Shown: positions 54,447 through 62,435 of the stretch, in pieces | Numbering within the stretch: position 1 is the first letter of the stretch | How the letters are laid out: each line of letters starts with the position of its first letter | Assembly: GCF_003323715.1 (NCBI RefSeq) | Contig: NZ_QOIN01000039.1 | Span: 62,001 to 126,000, forward strand | DNA: 64,000 bases | Direction of reading: 5' to 3' | Source: Streptomyces diacarni | GTDB taxonomy: Bacteria > Actinomycetota > Actinomycetes > Streptomycetales > Streptomycetaceae | The notes under the pieces: model-generated | The model's database searches: none | What the model was told of the DNA's origin: nothing | Seen by the model: only the letters and a program-made list of their open reading frames with translations | Made by a program: the position numbers and the translations under genes

Positions 54447-55505
54447 CTAGACACCGGCCTTCGCACGCGTCTCGTTCCGCTCCAACTGGACATGGGCCCG
54501 CATGAGCTCGCCCGGATTGGTCTGAGCCGCGAGGAGGGAGAGTTCACCGCACAGTACGGTGGCCGCCGCGAGGGCGGCGAGCCGCCGCGCGTTCTCGCCG
54601 GGGTCGCGCTCGGCCCGGCAGCCGAGTTTCGCCAGGTTCGCCTCCACGAAGTCGAGGCCCTTGCCGTTGCCGACGGAGCCGACGATCAGGTTGGGCAGGG
54701 TGCAGGCGAAGTAGAGGTCTCCGTCCCGGTCCTCGGCCATGACGACGCCCTGGGAGCCCTCGACGATGTTGGCCGCGTCCTGTCCTGTGGCCAGGTAGAA
54801 CCCGAGCAGCATGTTGGCGAAGTGGGCGTTCGCCGAGCGGATGCCGCCCGCGAGCAGCGTTCCGAGCATGTTCTTGCGCACGTTCAACTCGGCGATCCCT
54901 GCGGCCGTCGTGTGCAGCACGTTGCCGACCACGTCGCGCGGCACGAGCAGCTCGGTGACCACGTTCTTGCCGCGGCCGAGGATGCCGTTGATCGCGGTCG
55001 CCTTCTTGTCCGTGCAGTAGTTCCCGGAGATCGACCCGTAGGAGATGTCCGGGATCGTCTTCAGCAGGTGTTCGAGCAGCAGATCGGAGGCGAGGGTCGC
55101 CATGTTGTGCCCCGAGGCGTCGCCTGTGGTGAACTCGAAGCGGACGAAGAGCAGGTTCGCGTTGATCTCGTGGCGTACGCCGATCAGTTCGGCGAACCGG
55201 CTGCAGGTGCGCACCACCTCGCGCAGCTCGCCGATGCGGGCGTCGATGGTCCGTGCGGCCGTCAGCGCGGCCTGCGCGTCCACGGCCTCCACGAGGACCG
55301 AGCGGGTCATCCGCTCGTCGACGAGGGTGGCGACGATGCCCCGCTCGGAGAGCATGGAGACTTTCGCGCCCCGGCCCACGGAGGGCCACAGCGGCGACTC
55401 GTAGGTGGCGAGGGGGACCTGTGTCTCGGTGGTGGCCACGTTTCCCGAGATGCGCACGGGCCCCACCCAGCGCATCGGGACACCGGCGATCGCATGGTCG
55501 GTCAT
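54447..55505 (-). CDS. mvaA: HMG-CoA reductase, class I
   Basis: A 352-residue enzyme that reduces HMG-CoA to mevalonate with NADPH. It has ATYESPLWPSVGRGAKVS (catalytic Glu), FTTGDASGHNMATL (catalytic Asp), ISGNYCTDKKATAINGILGR (catalytic Lys), GTLLAGGIRSANAHFANML, and a C-terminal GELMRAHVQLER with the likely general-acid His. The catalytic domain alone is present, without membrane helices, as in Streptomyces mevalonate operons. It is the last gene of the operon and overlaps the isomerase stop by 4 bp. Operons of this type normally carry HMG-CoA synthase next; none follows. Confidence 0.93.
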   Translation of the reverse strand: MTDHAIAGVPMRWVGPVRISGNVATTETQVPLATYESPLWPSVGRGAKVSMLSERGIVATLVDERMTRSVLVEAVDAQAALTAARTIDARIGELREVVRTCSRFAELIGVRHEINANLLFVRFEFTTGDASGHNMATLASDLLLEHLLKTIPDISYGSISGNYCTDKKATAINGILGRGKNVVTELLVPRDVVGNVLHTTAAGIAELNVRKNMLGTLLAGGIRSANAHFANMLLGFYLATGQDAANIVEGSQGVVMAEDRDGDLYFACTLPNLIVGSVGNGKGLDFVEANLAKLGCRAERDPGENARRLAALAAATVLCGELSLLAAQTNPGELMRAHVQLERNETRAKAGV

Positions 55506-56593
55506 CGTGTGTTTCCCGTCGTCTCGTTGGGCAAGTCAGGGCTGCTGGAACGGCGGGCGAAGGGGCCGGGGTCGATGCCCCGGTCGGCGCAGAAGTCGCG
55601 CAGCTCACCGCGGATCAGCAGGTCGCAGTGCGTCAGCTCGGCGGGGGTACGCGCGCCGAGCATGGTCAGGAGCGCGGTCAGTTGGTCGAGCCACACCGTG
55701 ATGCGCTCGATCAGCGCCGACACACCGTCGTCGAGCAGCGTACGCAGGAAGGTGCCGGAGACGCCGACGCCGGACGCACCGAGCGCCAGCGCCCTGGCCA
55801 CGTCGAGAGGGTGGCGCACACCGCCGGAGGCGAGGACGGGCAGCCCAGCCTCCTGCGCGTCCAGCAGGCAGGCGGCGGTGGACTGTCCCCAGTCGGTGAG
55901 GTAAGCGTAGTCGCCGAGCCGGCGTCGACCGTTCTCGATCCGGGCGAAGTCGGTGCCGCCCCGGCCGCCGAGGTCGGCGACCCGCACCCCCAGGCCCTCC
56001 AGCCGGCGCACCGTCTCGCGGCTCAGCCCGAAGCCGACCTCCTTGACGATCACGGGGACGTCGACGCCGGCCGCGATCTCGCCGATCCGCGGGGCCCAGG
56101 ACGAGAACGACCTGTCGCCTTCCGGCATCACCGTTTCCTGCACGGTGTTGACGTGGATCTGCAGGGCGTCCGCCTGGAGGAGGTCGACGGCCCTGCTTGC
56201 CTTGTCGACGGAGGCCGTCGCGTTGACGTTGGCGATGACGAAGCCGCCCGGGTTCTCCTTGCGCAGCACGCTGAAGGTGTCGGCGCAGTCCGGGTCCTTG
56301 AAGTAGGCGCTCATGGACCCCGAAGCGAGAGCCACGCCGGTCTCGCGGGCGGCGATGGCCAAATCCCGGTTGATGAGGCCCGTGCGCTCGCTGCCGCCGG
56401 TCATCGCGTTGATGTACAGCGGCACCTGCCACGAGATGCCGGCGAAGGCGGTTCCCAGTCCGACCTCGGCCCTGTCGAGGCCGGCCAGCGCGTGGTGGAC
56501 GAACGCCACTTCGTCGAACTGGTTGCGCCCGCTGTGCTGCTGCTGTTGCTCGACAGCGAGCCGGACGTGGTCGTCCTTGCGTTGAGCGATCAT
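55502..56593 (-). CDS. fni: Type II isopentenyl-diphosphate isomerase
   Basis: A 363-residue FMN/NADPH-dependent isomerase interconverting IPP and DMAPP. RKDDHVRLAVEQQ is the N-terminal signature, INAMTGGSERTGLINRDLAI binds FMN, LQIHVNTVQETVMPEGDR includes the catalytic-site region, VIVKEVGFGLSRETVRRL and DLGGRGGTDFARIEN form the phosphate site, and LASGGVRHPLDVARALALGA closes the barrel. ATG 56593 overlaps the phosphomevalonate kinase stop by 4 bp. It follows the same gene order as the naphterpin/CL190 mevalonate operon. Confidence 0.95.
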   Translation of the reverse strand: MIAQRKDDHVRLAVEQQQQHSGRNQFDEVAFVHHALAGLDRAEVGLGTAFAGISWQVPLYINAMTGGSERTGLINRDLAIAARETGVALASGSMSAYFKDPDCADTFSVLRKENPGGFVIANVNATASVDKASRAVDLLQADALQIHVNTVQETVMPEGDRSFSSWAPRIGEIAAGVDVPVIVKEVGFGLSRETVRRLEGLGVRVADLGGRGGTDFARIENGRRRLGDYAYLTDWGQSTAACLLDAQEAGLPVLASGGVRHPLDVARALALGASGVGVSGTFLRTLLDDGVSALIERITVWLDQLTALLTMLGARTPAELTHCDLLIRGELRDFCADRGIDPGPFARRSSSPDLPNETTGNTR

Positions 56594-57711
56594 CCCTCGT
56601 TCCCTTCCGCGGTGGGACGGATCGGCAAGGGCACCACCCCGGCCGAAGCCCACCTCTCGCGCAATCGAGCCAGCTGTCGCGGGGCACCGGCGTCCAGCAG
56701 GGCGATGCCGCAGTCTCCGCCACCCGCCCCTGAGGGCTTGGCCGCGCCGCCGACGGCTTCGGCGGCCTCGCACAGCGCCCTCAGCCGGGGCGTGAAGACG
56801 CCCAGAGCGACCTCGTCGTCCAGCCGCGCCAGCTCCCGCCCGGCCCGCCGCACCTGTTCCAGCAGTTCCCGGCTTTCGCCCGCCTCCAGCGCCCCGATCG
56901 CCGCGCACACGCAGTCGGTGGTGGCGCGGATGAACCTCAGGTGTGCCGCGGTGCCACGCCAGTTGCGCCGGTGCAGGTCGGACACCAGGGAGGTGGTGGA
57001 GGCCGGGCTGCCTGTCCAGCCGACCTCCAGTGCGAGGCCCTCGGGAGCGGGCAGGCGACGCGCCGCGAACCCGGGCCAGGGCACGCGGAGCGCCTCCTCG
57101 ACGCCGCGGCTGCGGGCGAGTTCGAGCGCGGCGGCCCGGTCCGGCGCCCGGTAGGAAATCCAGCCGCCCCAGGTGCTGGCGGCGACGTCACCGCCGGAGC
57201 CCTTGGGGTCGATTTCGGCGGTGGCGAGCAGAGCCAGTCGGAACCGCTCCTCGTCGGTCGGTGTGAGACCGCAGAACGCGGCGACCGCGGCGACCGTCGC
57301 CACGGTCACGGCACCGCTCGACCCCAGCCCGTACTTGGTGCCGCCCTCGTGGAGGCCGCTGTCGACCGACACGCTGAGGGCCGGCGCGGAAGAGCCGCGT
57401 TCGGCCGGCAGCGCGGAGACGGTCTCGATCGCGGAGACCACGTGCGCGAGGCCCGATCGTGCACCCTGCTCGTCGCTCGTGTCGCACGGGCTGAGCCGAC
57501 CGTCTTGCCACCGCCATCGCGTACCGTGCGGCCTCAGGTCGGAGGAGATGACGACGCCCGCCTCCTCCAGGCCGGTCACGGTGACGGTGACGGTGACGTG
57601 GCGGTCGACCGCGACGAGGATCGCCGGGTTGCCCGGCTCGACCACCGCGTACTCCCCCACGACGAACAGCTTGCCGGGCGCGCGGCTGACGACTGTTCGC
57701 CCGCGGGTCAT
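56590..57711 (-). CDS. mvaK2: Phosphomevalonate kinase
   Basis: A 373-residue GHMP kinase phosphorylating mevalonate-5-phosphate. SRAPGKLFVVGEYAVVEPGN is the first GHMP motif, KYGLGSSGAVTVATVAAVAA is the ATP-binding glycine loop, and AKPSGAGGGDCGIALLDAG is the third motif. ATG 57711 overlaps the decarboxylase stop by one base. It lies third in a coupled operon, consistent with stepwise conversion of mevalonate to IPP. Confidence 0.93.
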   Translation of the reverse strand: MTRGRTVVSRAPGKLFVVGEYAVVEPGNPAILVAVDRHVTVTVTVTGLEEAGVVISSDLRPHGTRWRWQDGRLSPCDTSDEQGARSGLAHVVSAIETVSALPAERGSSAPALSVSVDSGLHEGGTKYGLGSSGAVTVATVAAVAAFCGLTPTDEERFRLALLATAEIDPKGSGGDVAASTWGGWISYRAPDRAAALELARSRGVEEALRVPWPGFAARRLPAPEGLALEVGWTGSPASTTSLVSDLHRRNWRGTAAHLRFIRATTDCVCAAIGALEAGESRELLEQVRRAGRELARLDDEVALGVFTPRLRALCEAAEAVGGAAKPSGAGGGDCGIALLDAGAPRQLARLRERWASAGVVPLPIRPTAEGNEG

Positions 57712-58763
57712 CAACCGCTCCCAGGCAGCAGGCGGGCGCCGGGGCCCTGACTGGCGACCAGCACCGACCCTGCGGGGGCTGCTTCGCGTACGGCCTCGGC
57801 GACCCGGTCGGCGTCCGCGCGGCGGCACAGCACCTTGACGTTGGGACCGGCGTCCATGGTGGCGTAGGCCGGGACGCCGTCCTCGCGCAGCAGGAGCACG
57901 CGGTCGAGGACGGTGAGCGTGGCCGGCGACAGGTAGCGCACGGCAGGCCGCGCCGCGAGCATGGTCGCGTGCATGCCGAGCGCGTTGCGCTCGGCGATCT
58001 CCCCAACCGTCTCGAAGTCGCCCGCGCGCAGTGCGGCGCGCATCTGGGCCAGGTCGTCCCCGCTGGAGACGGCCCACGGCTCGTACAGCGGAGAGGTCTC
58101 GACCGTGCGCCGCATGGCCGCTCGGCTGGGGGTGGTCTTCGGGCCCGCGTCCACCACGGCGATGACCAGAGCCGGATCGATGTCACCGACGGCAACGGGC
58201 TCGGCGTAGGAGCCGAGATCGGCCTGTTCCGCGGTGCCGGAGTCCGTGCCGGCGTGCCACACCGCGAACCCGCCGAAGAGGGAGCGTGCCGCCGATCCCG
58301 AACCACGCCGGGCCAGCCGTGACAAGGCGGTGGCGTCCAGATCGAGCCCGTGCGCGGCAGCGGCGGCGACGGCCAGGGCGGCGAATCCGCTCGCCGACGA
58401 GGCGAGCCCCGCCCCGGTGGGGACGGTGTTCTCGCTGGCCACGACGGCCTTGGAGGTGAGACCTGCCCGCTTGCGCACCAGGTCGAGGAAGGCGACGACG
58501 CGGCGCAGCTTCTCGCCTTTCGCGGGCCGGCCGTTCAGCGTCACTTCGTCGTGCCCGGCCTCGTGGTCGAGGCGCACGCGGGTCGTCGTCGGAAACAGGT
58601 CCAGGGTCATCGACAGACTGTCGACACGAGGCAGGATCAGGTGCTCGTCCCGCTTGCCCCAGTACTTGATCAGCGCGATGTTCGGATGCGCGACGGCGGT
58701 GGCCCACCCAGCGCTGCCCCGATCAGGCGCGCGGCCGAGGAGGGCCGGACGTTCAGCGCTCAT
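57711..58763 (-). CDS. mvaD: Diphosphomevalonate decarboxylase
   Basis: A 350-residue GHMP-fold enzyme that phosphorylates and decarboxylates mevalonate diphosphate to IPP. AHPNIALIKYWGKRD is the signature N-terminal motif, NTVPTGAGLASSASGFAALA the phosphate loop, RGSGSAARSLFGGFAVWHAG the family-specific segment, and YATMDAGPNVKVLCR contains the catalytic Asp. The start overlaps the mevalonate kinase stop by 11 bp. All family landmarks are intact, so it should be active. Confidence 0.94.
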   Translation of the reverse strand: MSAERPALLGRAPDRGSAGWATAVAHPNIALIKYWGKRDEHLILPRVDSLSMTLDLFPTTTRVRLDHEAGHDEVTLNGRPAKGEKLRRVVAFLDLVRKRAGLTSKAVVASENTVPTGAGLASSASGFAALAVAAAAAHGLDLDATALSRLARRGSGSAARSLFGGFAVWHAGTDSGTAEQADLGSYAEPVAVGDIDPALVIAVVDAGPKTTPSRAAMRRTVETSPLYEPWAVSSGDDLAQMRAALRAGDFETVGEIAERNALGMHATMLAARPAVRYLSPATLTVLDRVLLLREDGVPAYATMDAGPNVKVLCRRADADRVAEAVREAAPAGSVLVASQGPGARLLPGSG

Positions 58764-59766
58764 CGTCTGCGGATCCTCTCATCGGCACGGCCCAGCTCCG
58801 CACGGCGCCCGCCGCACGGAGCCGCTGTTCGACCTCGTCGGCCTGCTCAGTCCCGGTCACAGCGATGACGCAGCCGCCCAGGCCACCGCCGGTGATCTTG
58901 GCTCCGAGGCTGCCCGCGGTGAGCGCGGCCTCGACGAGGCCGTCGATGGCTCCGGTGCTCAGCCCGGCCGCCCGCAACAGCTCGTGGTAGTCCGTCAGCC
59001 GCCTACCGAGCTGCTCCGCCCTGCCGTCGGCCAGGGCGTACCTGGCCTCTTCGGTCAGCCGCGCAGCACGGCGGAGGAACTCCTCTTTCGCCCCGCGGCG
59101 CATCTGGAACGCGTCACGCAGCAGCTCGACCGCGTCCTTGGTACGGCCTACGACGCCGCTGTCCGCGACGACGAAGACCCCCTGGCAGCCGACGCTCAGC
59201 TCCTGGACCTCGCCCTCGCGGAACAGCAGCGGGGCCCACGCGCCGACGGCTCGTGCGTCGACGCCGCTGGAGCGGCCGTGCGCCACGTTCTCGGCCGTCT
59301 GCACCAGGGCGAACGTCTCGTCCTCCGTGACCTGACGGCCGTGCAGGTCCGCGAGCGCGTGGACGACCGCACGTGCGCAGGCCGCGCTGGAGCCGAGCCC
59401 CCTCCCGTGTGGGATGGCACAGTCGAGGGTCACCTCGAGGTGCGGGCGGTCCTCCACGCGCATGGCCGCCGAGAACTCGGAGATCAGCCGGCGAAGGCCG
59501 TCGGACGCCTGCGCCGCCACCGGCCGCGACAGTGGACCGGCCACCGTGAAGGACACGTCGCCTGGCCCTTCCGTCTGCCGGCCGGACCGGCGGGCGCTCG
59601 CCGTGACCGTCAGCTGCGGAAGGGGCACGGCGAGCGCCTCAGCCCCGTACACGACCGCATGCTCCCCGAGCAGAACGGCCTTGGCGTGGGCGCGACCGAC
59701 GCCGACGGGAGAAACCCGGCGGCCTTGTGACACCCCCTCGGGCGAGGTCGACAGAGTCAAGGACAC
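58753..59766 (-). CDS. mvaK1: Mevalonate kinase
   Basis: A 337-residue GHMP kinase, first gene of the operon. GRAHAKAVLLGEHAVVYGAE is the N-terminal motif, IPHGRGLGSSAACARAVVHA the ATP loop, SSGVDARAV carries the catalytic Asp region, and AKITGGGLGGCVIAVT the third motif. It phosphorylates mevalonate. The start is GTG 59766, 109 bp after the P450 stop, so the operon may share the P450 promoter or have its own in that gap. Confidence 0.94.
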   Translation of the reverse strand: MSLTLSTSPEGVSQGRRVSPVGVGRAHAKAVLLGEHAVVYGAEALAVPLPQLTVTASARRSGRQTEGPGDVSFTVAGPLSRPVAAQASDGLRRLISEFSAAMRVEDRPHLEVTLDCAIPHGRGLGSSAACARAVVHALADLHGRQVTEDETFALVQTAENVAHGRSSGVDARAVGAWAPLLFREGEVQELSVGCQGVFVVADSGVVGRTKDAVELLRDAFQMRRGAKEEFLRRAARLTEEARYALADGRAEQLGRRLTDYHELLRAAGLSTGAIDGLVEAALTAGSLGAKITGGGLGGCVIAVTGTEQADEVEQRLRAAGAVRSWAVPMRGSADDER

Positions 59767-59875
59767 TCAGCTCCCTGGTCGAGTCCGTGGTGACATCGCG
59801 TCGTCCAGCGGTACGGCGGCGCGGCTGCCCCGCGCGGTGGAGTGCCGCAGACGGCAGCGCGCGGGGGGCCGCTGC

Positions 59876-61219
59876 TCACCGCGGCTGGGGGATCAGGAAC
59901 AGGCGGCGGGGATGAAGCGTGGTCTCCGGCGCGGTGCGCACCTGACGGCCGGGTTCGGTACCCAGCTTCCACTCCTGCGTCACCACGTCGAGGATGACCT
60001 CGAGCTCCTGCCAGGCGAACAACTCCCCGATGCACCCCTTCGAGCCGATGCCGAAGGGGATGTAGGAGGCTTCGACATTGCTCGGATGGATCGAAAGCCA
60101 CCGGTCGGGGTCGAACCTGTGCGGGTCCGGGTAGCTCACGGGGTCCCGATGCATCAGGTAGGAGCTGAACACCACGTTCGTGCCCGCGGGCAGGTCGTGG
60201 TCGCCGAGCGTCACGTCGGACAGGGTCTTCCGGCACGAGATCCACACCGGTGGGTAGAGCCGCAGGACCTCCATCAGGAACCTCAGGGTGTAGGACGGCG
60301 CGCCATGGCCGTCGTCCGTCCCACCGCTGCGCCGTCGCGTCAGGTCCTTGAGGAGCCTCTCCTCGGCCAACGGGTCCCTGGAGAGGACGTGCAGGGCCCA
60401 CGACATGACGGAAGCTGTGGTGACCGTGGCGGAGGTCAGCATCATGACCGCCTCGTCACACACCTCCTCCGCCGTCAGGAGGCGGTTCCCCTGCTCGTCG
60501 GAGTCGGCCAGGAGTGCCGAGAGGTAGCCGCCGGCGGGGTCGGGAGAATCGGGGAGGTCGGCGACGCACGCCGCTAGCAGCTCCCGGAACTCCTGGCGGG
60601 CGCGGGACAGCTGCCGGTTCGCACCCGGCCGCGCCGCCCGGGCCGCTGCCGACTTCCCGTACAGCGGTTTCCTGATCATCTCCCAGGCCAGCCGGGAGAG
60701 CCGCTCGCTCAGCGCTTTCGTCGTCTCGGGCGCCATCCCCGGGATGAGTGTGCCCACAGCGATCGCGCAGGCGATCGAGCACATCTCCGACTGGATGTCC
60801 ACGGCGTCGCCGGCGCGCCAGGAGGACGCGGTCTCACGGACCACGTCACCCATGAGAGGCAGATATCCCTCGACCGCGCTCGACCGCAGGTAGGGGTTGG
60901 CCAGGCGCCGGTAGTGCCGGTGCATGGCCTCGTCCTGCGAGAGCATCCCTACTCTGCTGAGGTTTCTGGCCTTCCGGAAGAGTTCGCCTTTCCCGAATTT
61001 CTTGCTCTCGCTCACCAGGATCTGGCGCACCAGGATCGGGTCCCTGACGAACACGGCGTCGACGCCGTCCACGGTCAGACGGCGGAGCCGACGTCCCCGC
61101 AGCAGGCTCTCCATGCGGCTGAACCGGAAATCGGGGCTGCCTTGTACGCCCTGGCCTTCGAGGCTGTCGGGGGCACCCCGGTCCTCCGGCGGTAAGGTTG
61201 CCGTCGTCTGACTCGTCAT
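59876..61219 (-). CDS. Cytochrome P450, cluster C
   Basis: A 447-residue P450 with an I-helix MMLTSATVTTASVMSWAL (AT-x-TT type, seen in terpene-oxidising bacterial P450s with a eukaryote-like core), ExxR in FLMEVLRLYPP, the PERF-like FDPDRWL, and heme loop IPFGIGSKGCIGELFAWQE with the thiolate Cys at about 396. ATG 61219 follows GAGAGG; the frame is open further upstream but not coding-like. Codon 9 is TTA (61193-61195), implying bldA control. It probably oxidises the prenyl chain or the prenylated aromatic. Confidence 0.9.
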   Translation of the reverse strand: MTSQTTATLPPEDRGAPDSLEGQGVQGSPDFRFSRMESLLRGRRLRRLTVDGVDAVFVRDPILVRQILVSESKKFGKGELFRKARNLSRVGMLSQDEAMHRHYRRLANPYLRSSAVEGYLPLMGDVVRETASSWRAGDAVDIQSEMCSIACAIAVGTLIPGMAPETTKALSERLSRLAWEMIRKPLYGKSAAARAARPGANRQLSRARQEFRELLAACVADLPDSPDPAGGYLSALLADSDEQGNRLLTAEEVCDEAVMMLTSATVTTASVMSWALHVLSRDPLAEERLLKDLTRRRSGGTDDGHGAPSYTLRFLMEVLRLYPPVWISCRKTLSDVTLGDHDLPAGTNVVFSSYLMHRDPVSYPDPHRFDPDRWLSIHPSNVEASYIPFGIGSKGCIGELFAWQELEVILDVVTQEWKLGTEPGRQVRTAPETTLHPRRLFLIPQPR

Positions 61220-61430
61220 TGCACACCTCTCGTACGCAATCTCGCGCGCGCTCCGGAAAATCGGGCTAGAAGACTGTGGGGCCACCGCGGCAGAGGCCGC
61301 GCGCGGGCACGACGCGACCGCGCGCGACTCGCACTCCGAGCGCCTTACGCCCCGCCGCGTGGGCAGCACACGACAGGGGACCCCGCGGCGGGCGGGGCCC
61401 CCTGGGAGCCGCGTGGAACCGCGGGTTCTG

Positions 61431-62348
61431 TTACGCGGATTCCTTGTCGCGAGCGGCGATGTACGCGGCGTTCAGCCGGCTGACGGAGCGCCAGCGGTAG
61501 TACGACTGGAGTTTGTAGTACTCCTCGCCCGAGGACGTGACGGCCGCGTAGACCATCTTGGGGTCGTCGACACCGTAGGGAACGTTCTTCACGAAGTGCT
61601 CGATCTTGGTTCCCAGCCGGGCGAAGAACGCCATCGGGTCCTCCGTCTTCGCGCCGTAGGACATCCGCTGAATCTCCGCCGCATCCCAGTTGTGGGTGGT
61701 GTAGAGACCGAACGACCTCTCGCAGAAGTTGAACATCTCCTCACTCGGGCTCGGCAGCCCCAGTTCCCGGTGCATCGCCAGGACGGTATCCGCCTCGAAA
61801 CATGTCGCGGGAGCCGCGAGGTAGGCGTTCATCGTCCGGCTGCGGTAGTCGATACCGATCACGTCCACCTTCTCGGCCAGGCCGTAGCGGGTGAAGAAAT
61901 CGATGTTCTCGGCCAGGCTCCGCGGCATCGACGCGAGAGAGGTCAGCCGGGCCAACGTCTCCTGCTCGCCCTCGGGGAAGTACACCCAGATCTTCTTGAA
62001 CCCGGAGGTGACCCCGAAGTCGATGCCGAAGCTGTCGATGGCGCACAGCTGCTGAATGTCGGAGAGCAGCCCGCCAATGGGGTGGTCCGTCTCCTCCACC
62101 AGACCCTTCGAGAGGGCTACGGCGTACGGATCGACCTCCTTGGGCAGGGTGAAGCGGGCATCGAAATCCCCCTCGTGCTGCGCGTTGGTCGCCACCCTGA
62201 AGGCGATGACGGCATCGGCGAGTTCGTCCTCGAACGCGGTCAGAATGGGCCACACGACGTCGCGTGAAGCGGTCACGTCGATCAGCCCGGCTGACTCCTC
62301 GATGGCGGAGTAGACACTCGCCACATCGGCATCGGCTGTACCCGGCAT
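61431..62348 (-). CDS. ABBA-fold aromatic prenyltransferase (NphB/CloQ family)
   Basis: A 305-residue soluble prenyltransferase that transfers a prenyl group from a prenyl diphosphate to an aromatic ring. It aligns by eye along its length with NphB: VYSAIEESAGLIDV, GDFDARFTLPKEVDPYAVAL (Asp region that binds magnesium in NphB), VTSGFKKIWVYFPEGE, SMPRSLAENIDFFTRYGL, and SSGEEYYKLQSYYRW. The stretch GGAGTC lies just before two adjacent ATGs; the second (62348) has the better spacing, 62351 is the alternative. The acceptor is likely a phenol, naphthoquinone or phenazine, made by genes outside the window or by the adjacent ligase pathway. Confidence 0.93.
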   Translation of the reverse strand: MPGTADADVASVYSAIEESAGLIDVTASRDVVWPILTAFEDELADAVIAFRVATNAQHEGDFDARFTLPKEVDPYAVALSKGLVEETDHPIGGLLSDIQQLCAIDSFGIDFGVTSGFKKIWVYFPEGEQETLARLTSLASMPRSLAENIDFFTRYGLAEKVDVIGIDYRSRTMNAYLAAPATCFEADTVLAMHRELGLPSPSEEMFNFCERSFGLYTTHNWDAAEIQRMSYGAKTEDPMAFFARLGTKIEHFVKNVPYGVDDPKMVYAAVTSSGEEYYKLQSYYRWRSVSRLNAAYIAARDKESA

Positions 62349-62435
62349 CATGACTCCAAAGGTGCGTTGCGGTTCCTGTTTGCCTTGCTCACGTGGCCGC
62401 CCAGCTCACGTCTGGTCCGGTCACGCGTGAACCGG

